A stretch of DNA of 64,000 nucleotides, from NCBI GenBank assembly GCA_016201285.1, contig JACQDE010000064.1, positions 24,679 through 88,678 on the forward strand, read 5' to 3'. Position numbers and translations under genes: made by a program. The notes beneath the pieces are model-generated. The model was not told where the DNA came from, made no database searches, and saw nothing but the letters and a program-made list of their open reading frames with translations. This DNA comes from Acidobacteriota bacterium (GTDB lineage: Bacteria > Acidobacteriota > Terriglobia > Acidiferrales > UBA7541). This document shows, one piece after another, positions 59,166-64,000 of the stretch (the stretch's first letter is position 1; each line of letters opens with the position of its first letter).

Positions 59166-59429
59166 GCTCCTTCACCTGTTCGAAAGACCTAAAATATAGC
59201 ACATGGCCGCCGCGCGCCGCGTCCGGCACAGCCTTCATGCCAGCCCTTCTTTTCGGTTCCTTCGAAATATTCAAACGTCGCAGCGTCCTGCATGGCCGCG
59301 CGGTTTGTCGCGGCTATTCGCTGCCGCCCGCTGACATTTCCTCTCATCCTCCGCTTGCCCCTGCTGGCGCAAGCACACTGATGCCCGGCCTCCGTTGTTC
59401 GCTTTTCGATTTCGCGAATACTGAGACGA

Positions 59430-60962
59430 CTACCTGCCGAATCCCAGGAATCTCGGAATGTTGAACAAAAAACCTTTCTCCAGATCCGGCGCTACGCCGC
59501 CCATCAGCCACAGGTAGGCAAAGAATCCGTAGAACACCGCCGTCCCTACCAGCGCCACTCTTCGCCACACCGGCGGCCGCAGCTCTTTCGGCAGAAATTT
59601 CATGTTGATGTAGAGAATGTGCAGCGCGGCCACCACCAGCACCGCGCCAGCGATATTCGCCGCCATCTGCAGCAGAATGATCGGCCGCGTCAGCCGCAGC
59701 GCCAGCACACCCCACACCACCAGGAACGCCAGCAGCGAGTAGTACACCAGCCGCACGTCTCCGCCGCGCCATCCGCGGATGCGCTTGCTCCCCGTCCACA
59801 AAATATCCGTCAGCGCGCGCACCATGCCTTCCACGTTGTCGAGTTGCGTCTTGAACAGCACCCACGCGCTCATCAACGCCACCAGGCCCCCCAGCAGCGG
59901 CCCGCTCCGCGCCACAATCGCCTGCGCCAGTTCCGCGGCAATCGCCAGGTCGCGGATGTCGCGTCCCGGCAAGATGAAAATCGTGTACAAAATCGCCGGT
60001 AGCCCCATGCCCAGCAGCGCGCCTGTAAAGAACACGCCCCACTGGTCAATCTGCACAATCCGCCACCACGCTTTCCATCGCTGCATGTTTTCCGGCGTAA
60101 TCGGAAACACGCTCCCTGAATGTGCCAGCTTCACTTTGTGCCCGCCCACCGCCGCCGGGATGAACCCCACCACCTGTCCCATACCGAACCCTTTGTCCCG
60201 CGCCCAGTTCGAGAGCATCAGGTTGCTCACGCCGCCCGCTCCGGAATACGCCGCGAATGCGCCAATCAGGAACCAGTCCGCTCCTGGCGGAATGAACACA
60301 AAGCTGCCCGTCTTGACGCTGTACCCGAAAAATCCCGCCAGCGCCGCGAGCCAGATTCCCGGCACAAAAAACAGCAGGCACAGGAACAGCATTCCGCCCA
60401 GCAGAAAAATAATCAGGATCCAGTTCAGGATTTCCAGCGTCCGCTCGATCCGCCGCCCGAAGAGCAACAGCAACACGCACGCCAGAAACGTCCCCACGCC
60501 GAACCAGTACACGCTATTCGCGTCGCTCTGCCCCGGCAGCCGTTTGTGAAACAGAAAGAAGAATGCTCCTGCCGCGTTCGCCGCCCACGCCGGCCAGCCC
60601 ACATGCAAGAAATAAAGCCCCGTGTAGAACCACGCCCAGAACGTCGAGTTCGGCCGCGTGCGCATGAAGCCGGTCACTGCCGGCTCGCCGGTGTACAGCG
60701 TGTAGCGCATCAGCTCGGTGTTCAGCACGGTTTGCAGGAACACCGCCACCATCGTCACCCACAGCAGCGACAGCCCATACTTCACGAATGCCGCCGGCCC
60801 AATCAGCCATTCCCCGCTGCCGATGGAGAGTCCCAGGATGATCGCGCCCGGCCCGATCACGCCGAGGATTCCCGCGCCCCGCGTCACCGGCGGCTTCGGC
60901 AGATCCGCCGCTGCCCACGCTTCCAATCCAGACCGCGCCTCGTTTTGCATGCGGCGCAACAT
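59430..60962 (-). CDS. Nramp-related membrane transporter lacking the DPGN motif
   Basis: The protein has 510 residues with about eleven or twelve hydrophobic segments. GVIGPGAIILGLSIGSGEWLIGPAAFVKYG aligns with the first helix of Nramp metal transporters, where the metal-binding motif is DPGN; here the equivalent is SIGSGEW, so the Asp/Asn ligands are missing. Later, GAFAAYSGAGGVSNLMLSNWARDKGFGMG fits the sixth-helix region, again without the MPH motif. It is therefore a distant member of the family; other substrates are likely. ATG 60962 or 60950. It is divergent from dprA and downstream of mqnA on the minus strand. Confidence 0.78.
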   Translation of the reverse strand: MLRRMQNEARSGLEAWAAADLPKPPVTRGAGILGVIGPGAIILGLSIGSGEWLIGPAAFVKYGLSLLWVTMVAVFLQTVLNTELMRYTLYTGEPAVTGFMRTRPNSTFWAWFYTGLYFLHVGWPAWAANAAGAFFFLFHKRLPGQSDANSVYWFGVGTFLACVLLLLFGRRIERTLEILNWILIIFLLGGMLFLCLLFFVPGIWLAALAGFFGYSVKTGSFVFIPPGADWFLIGAFAAYSGAGGVSNLMLSNWARDKGFGMGQVVGFIPAAVGGHKVKLAHSGSVFPITPENMQRWKAWWRIVQIDQWGVFFTGALLGMGLPAILYTIFILPGRDIRDLAIAAELAQAIVARSGPLLGGLVALMSAWVLFKTQLDNVEGMVRALTDILWTGSKRIRGWRGGDVRLVYYSLLAFLVVWGVLALRLTRPIILLQMAANIAGAVLVVAALHILYINMKFLPKELRPPVWRRVALVGTAVFYGFFAYLWLMGGVAPDLEKGFLFNIPRFLGFGR

Positions 60963-61002
60963 ATCACGAATTTCGCAGCGCGCAGCACTTTGGAGTGCGG
61001 CG

Positions 61003-61018
61003 TCCCGAGACTTCGGGA
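61003..61018. repeat. Dispersed palindrome TCCCGA-GACT-TCGGGA, intergenic copy
   Basis: Perfect copy in the divergent gap between the Nramp-like gene and dprA. Confidence 0.6.
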
Positions 61019-61101
61019 TGACGCTGCTTTGCCTTCTTGCACAGCTTGCTGCGCACGGAATACATCAACTCTTCGTCATAACGCTTCTGATAAACATCTC
61101 C

Positions 61102-61131
61102 TTGACGCCCACCCTCCTCCCCGCTTACGCT
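61102..61131 (+). promoter_or_regulatory. Possible promoter of dprA
   Basis: TTGACG (61102-61107), an 18-nt spacer and TACGCT (61126-61131) lie 8 nt before the ATG at 61140. If used, the transcript would be almost leaderless; no Shine-Dalgarno sequence is present. Confidence 0.4.
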
Positions 61132-61139
61132 CCGCCGCG

Positions 61140-62267
61140 ATGGAGCTCAACCACTACCTGGGATGGCTGGCTCTGGCTCTCACGCCGGGACTCGGCGCGC
61201 GCCATGCCGGCAAACTCCTTCGCGAGCTGCGCAGTCCCGAAGCCATTTTTGCCGCTTCGCTGACCGCGCTCGAATCCTTCCGCCTGCCCGCCGCCGTCGC
61301 GCAGGCCATTCATTCCCAATCGCCGCTGCGCGACGCCGAAAAAGAACTCGCCGCGATCCGCAAGAACGGCTGCCGCCTCCTCACCTGGGACGAGCCCGCC
61401 TACCCGCATCTGCTCCGCGAAATCTACGACCCGCCGCCGCTGCTTTACATCCGCGGCAATCTCGAGCTGCTCGACCGTTTCTCCATTGCCATTGTCGGCT
61501 CGCGCCGCCCCACGCCCTACGGCGTGCAGATGGCCGAGCGCCTCGCCCGCGACCTTGCCGAGCGCGGCCTGGTCATCGTCAGCGGACTCGCCCGCGGCAT
61601 TGACAGTTGCGCCCACAAGGGCGCGCTGGCCGCCACCCGCGGCGCCACCGTCGGCGTCCTTGGCGCCGGCATTGACGTTGTCTATCCCAAGGAAAACAGA
61701 AAACTCTTTGCGCAGATGGAGGAGCGCGGCGCCATCATCTCGGAGTTTCCGCTCGGCGCGTTCCCCGCGCCGCAGAATTTCCCCATCCGCAACCGCATCC
61801 TCGCCGGCATGGCGCTTGGCGTGGTGGTCGTCGAAGGCGCGCAGTATTCCGGCTCGCTCATCACCGCCCGCCTGGGCATGGAATTCGGCCGCGAAGTCTT
61901 CGGCGTGCCGGGCAACGTCACCCAGCCTTCGAGCTTTGGCCCCAACCTGCTCATCAAGCAGGGCGCCAAGCTCGTCACCGGCTGGGAGGATGTGGTCGAA
62001 GAGCTCCCCACCGAAATCCGCACACAGTTGTTTCCCATCGAGGCCGCCTCGCAGGAGGAACGCGCCACGCTCTTCGAGCAGTCCCTCTCGGAAACCGAAC
62101 GCGCGCTCTTCTCCCTGCTCTCCACCGACCAGGCCCGCCACGTGGACGAGCTCGTCGAGCAATCCGGCCTAAACTCCTCCGAGGTCCTTGCCGCGCTCTT
62201 CGAACTCGAAATGAAAGAATTCGTTCGCCAGCTCCCCGGCAAGAACTTCGTCAAAGTCCTGCTCTGA
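61140..62267 (+). CDS. dprA: DNA-processing protein A
   Basis: The protein has 375 residues. DprA loads RecA onto incoming single-stranded DNA during transformation. The Rossmann-like core has SIAIVGSRRPTPYGVQMAERLARDLAERGLVIVSGLARGIDSCAHKGAL, GVLGAGIDVVYPKEN, SEFPLGAFPAPQNFPIRNRILAGMA and EFGREVFGVPGNV. A helix-hairpin-helix-like N-terminus and a winged-helix C-terminus (VDELVEQSGLNSSEVLAALFELEM) are present, so it is full-length. topA follows on the same strand, the common order, but a minus-strand gene lies between. The frame is open far upstream; the ATG at 61140 is the family start. Confidence 0.95.
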   Translation: MELNHYLGWLALALTPGLGARHAGKLLRELRSPEAIFAASLTALESFRLPAAVAQAIHSQSPLRDAEKELAAIRKNGCRLLTWDEPAYPHLLREIYDPPPLLYIRGNLELLDRFSIAIVGSRRPTPYGVQMAERLARDLAERGLVIVSGLARGIDSCAHKGALAATRGATVGVLGAGIDVVYPKENRKLFAQMEERGAIISEFPLGAFPAPQNFPIRNRILAGMALGVVVVEGAQYSGSLITARLGMEFGREVFGVPGNVTQPSSFGPNLLIKQGAKLVTGWEDVVEELPTEIRTQLFPIEAASQEERATLFEQSLSETERALFSLLSTDQARHVDELVEQSGLNSSEVLAALFELEMKEFVRQLPGKNFVKVLL

Positions 62268-62339
62268 CGAGCACGGAAAAATCCAGCTTCTTTGTGGAAA
62301 GGTTTTCCCGGTGAGCTGGCGAGCGCCTGCGTCAGCCGC

Positions 62340-63071
62340 TTAGAAATCGATCGCCGTCTTGGCCAGCATCTTCGGCGGCTGGAACTTCGTCTTGAGCACC
62401 GTCTTTCCCGCCGTACTCACCAGTTCGATCTCTTTTTCATCGGGCAATATGGTTGGCGCGCCCGAGTCGGTCTTCTTCGGAAACTCGAACGTCAGCCGGA
62501 AGACCGTCTTGCGGTCGAACCCGTGAGCGATGACCACGTTGCTCGGCGCGAGTCTTTGCTTGGTCGTCTTGAGCATCAAGTAGGTGTTGGCCAGCAGGTC
62601 CTCTTCGCTTATCCCATCGAACGGCGTCATGTCCGGCGCGGAAATCGTCACGGTGTAGGAGTCATCTTCCCGTTCGAGGATATCCGCGGTGTCCTCCTGG
62701 TCCATGGTTCCGCACAGCACCGCCAGCCGGAGCTTTGCCGCCCGCATCGTTTTCGCTGAATCCCACGTCACCTGGAACGCCACAATGGATTGGGACGGCG
62801 TCCCGACCACCCACTGCGATGGCGTGCGCATGGGCTTGTTCAGGTCCGGCCGCCCTCCGCATCCCGGAGCCATTCCCTGCAAGAAATGCGGCTCGCCCTT
62901 GAGCCACGCAGCCTCCACTGTGACCACCTTGGCCCAGGGCGATTCCCCCAGGATTTTCTGCACATCTTCCAGCGTCCATGCCGTGTAGGGCTTCTCTTTC
63001 CACGGATCACCAGCCAGCGCAACGTGCGCGGCCAGCAGAACTGCCAGAAAAAGGGCTACCGCCTTGCGCAT
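62340..63071 (-). CDS. Secreted protein of unknown function
   Basis: The protein has 243 residues. A signal peptide (MRKAVALFLAVLLAAHVALA) is followed by KPYTAWTLEDVQKILGESPWAKVV, then a beta-rich domain with FQVTWDSAKTMRAAKLRLAVLCG, DSYTVTISAPDMTPF and a closing EKEIELVSTAGKTVLKTKFQPPKM. Its start (TxWTLEDVQKILxxSPWAK) is a pattern I have seen in secreted acidobacterial proteins of unknown role, but I cannot name a family. CGAGGAGGTCCG directly before the ATG is a strong ribosome-binding site. It is inserted, inverted, between dprA and topA. Confidence 0.7.
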   Translation of the reverse strand: MRKAVALFLAVLLAAHVALAGDPWKEKPYTAWTLEDVQKILGESPWAKVVTVEAAWLKGEPHFLQGMAPGCGGRPDLNKPMRTPSQWVVGTPSQSIVAFQVTWDSAKTMRAAKLRLAVLCGTMDQEDTADILEREDDSYTVTISAPDMTPFDGISEEDLLANTYLMLKTTKQRLAPSNVVIAHGFDRKTVFRLTFEFPKKTDSGAPTILPDEKEIELVSTAGKTVLKTKFQPPKMLAKTAIDF

Positions 63072-63550
63072 CGGACCTCCTCGGCGTCCTTGCCGGACGC
63101 AATCTTAAGTCCCAGTATCAACCGCGTCAACGCTCCATTTGGTAAGCACGAAGAACGCTTCTCCGCCGCGGTCTGGAGCGCAAGCTTCCCCCGCTTGCAG
63201 GGGCCGGCGTGTGCCGGCCATCCTCTTGCTTCTGCCGGGGGTGTATGAAAGAACGCAATTGCCGAAAAAAGCGTCGCCGTCCCCCGTTCCTGCATCATTA
63301 TTCATGGCGACGCGCAGAAGCGGCACTTGCGCTGTACCGCCGCTATGCTGTATCTCTGTTGAGTCCGTCGCTCAGGTGTCGCGGGCTCGCATTTCGCTGT
63401 TGTAGCCCGCCTCTTCCGCACCCTTTGCGTCCCGACGCTCCCGAGGCTTCGGGATGTCGGGAAGAGGCGGGGATGTTGTTGTTCGCTTTTCGCTTTTCCC
63501 TTTTGGCTTTTCGGGTTTAGGGTAGAAGAGGCCCAGAGTCACAACTGCAA
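63072..63550. other. Intergenic region, 479 bp, with palindromes and a T-rich tract
   Basis: It holds GCAAGC...GCTTGC (63179-63197), GCCGGC-GTGT-GCCGGC (about 63202-63217), a nested dispersed palindrome (TCCCGA-GGCT-TCGGGA at 63439-63454 inside a second TCCCGA/TCGGGA pair, 63430-63462) and a T-rich tract with TTTTCGCTTTTC (63487-63498). No ORF is supported. It must contain the topA promoter, but no clear box was found. Confidence 0.5.
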
Positions 63551-64000
63551 ATGGCACGTTCACTCGTCATCGTCGAATCGCCCGCCAAGGCGAAAACCAT
63601 CAACAAGTATCTCGGCCGCAATTATTCCGTCAAAGCCTCCTACGGCCACGTGATGGACCTGCCGAAGAAAGAATTCGGCATTCCTCTGCCGGACGACGCC
63701 CCGGCCGGAGATCCGGAGAATTATTTTGTTCCCACCCTCGAAACCATTCCCGGCAAGACCAAAGTCATCAGCGAGCTGAAGAAAGCCGCCAAGGACGCCG
63801 ACGCCATCTATCTCGCCGGCGACCCTGACCGCGAAGGCGAGGCCATCTGCGCGCATCTGGCCCAGCAGCTCGGCCGCAACAAAACCGAGCGCAAGAAGAT
63901 TTTCCGCGTGATGTTCAACGAGATCACCGCCAAAGCCATCAAGGCCGCCTTCGACAAGCCCGCCCAGGTGGACACCAACCTCGTGGACGCCCAGCAAGCC
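63551..64000 (+). CDS. topA: DNA topoisomerase I, N-terminal part
   Basis: The gene runs off the right edge; 150 residues are visible. MARSLVIVESPAKAKTINKYLG starts the Toprim domain; SYGHVMDLPKKEFGI and IYLAGDPDREGEAICAHLAQQLG (with the acidic DPDRE metal site) are diagnostic of bacterial type IA topoisomerase I, which relaxes negative supercoils. FRVMFNEITAKAIKAAF continues into domain 4. The catalytic tyrosine lies beyond the edge. The adjacency to dprA is typical. The ribosome-binding site is weak. Confidence 0.97.
   Translation, partial: MARSLVIVESPAKAKTINKYLGRNYSVKASYGHVMDLPKKEFGIPLPDDAPAGDPENYFVPTLETIPGKTKVISELKKAAKDADAIYLAGDPDREGEAICAHLAQQLGRNKTERKKIFRVMFNEITAKAIKAAFDKPAQVDTNLVDAQQA

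Noticed and set aside
60120..61139. N-terminal 340-codon extension of the dprA frame
   Set aside because: It is antisense to the Nramp-like gene and not similar to DprA; family homology begins at the ATG at 61140.
1..64000. tRNA, rRNA, transposase, integrase, phage or conjugation genes
   Set aside because: None was recognised on reading both strands; short RNAs could still be missed without a covariance search.

Overview
The window is 64 kb of GC-rich, densely coding DNA, most likely from an Acidobacteriota chromosome. This is an inference from gene content: a large Oar-type TonB-dependent protein, a secreted TldD/TldE pair, futalosine-route menaquinone genes, a long Ser/Thr kinase with a PP2C partner, a periplasmic M1 peptidase and many secreted proteins with few homologues. 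No rRNA, tRNA, CRISPR array, integrase or transposase was recognised, so it reads as core chromosome carrying many small dispersed palindromes.

Layout. 1-2.9 kb: a cut P1-family peptidase, then a thiolase and an enoyl-CoA hydratase (acyl-CoA metabolism). 2.9-9.4 kb: a vitamin B12 uptake locus with promoter, cobalamin riboswitch, btuF-btuC-btuD, a second cobalamin riboswitch and btuB. 9.5-16.8 kb: gatB, a selenocysteine peroxiredoxin, a panB-dinB-panC cluster and small envelope proteins. 16.8-26.6 kb: a fused GH18-like/NodB deacetylase/GT2 membrane protein, a GT39-like protein, a TolB-like propeller, a CDF transporter, a double SRPBCC protein and a secreted protein. 26.7-35.5 kb: a 1578-residue Ig-repeat/propeller lipoprotein facing a divergent Oar-like receptor. 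35.7-42.8 kb: a signalling block (Ser/Thr kinase ending in a TonB-C-like domain, PP2C phosphatase, nucleotidyl cyclase with two FHA domains). 42.9-53.3 kb: M1 peptidase, exported TldD and TldE-like proteins, a quinone-reductase-like protein, a LolA-like secreted protein, a second selenocysteine peroxiredoxin and a SpoIIE phosphatase. 53.4-64 kb: a PTP-like phosphatase, a 4-OT tautomerase, a zinc-ribbon coiled-coil protein, an RNase HI fusion, mqnA/mqnC, an Nramp-like transporter, dprA and the start of topA.

The main result is two genes (11708-12184 and 51683-52318) in which an in-frame TGA stands exactly where the catalytic cysteine of a peroxiredoxin should be. Each TGA is followed at the same distance by a hairpin of bacterial SECIS type, with the 8-mer TCCGAGTT at +13 to +20 in both. 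The simplest reading is two selenoproteins that an ordinary gene caller would split or truncate.

Other recurrent signals are a 16-nt palindrome TCCCGA-N4-TCGGGA, which has also entered coding sequences; perfect intergenic stem-loops with changing stems; T-rich tracts near gene edges; and an extended -10 motif TGCTANNNT that sometimes lies so close to the start codon that the mRNA would be almost leaderless.
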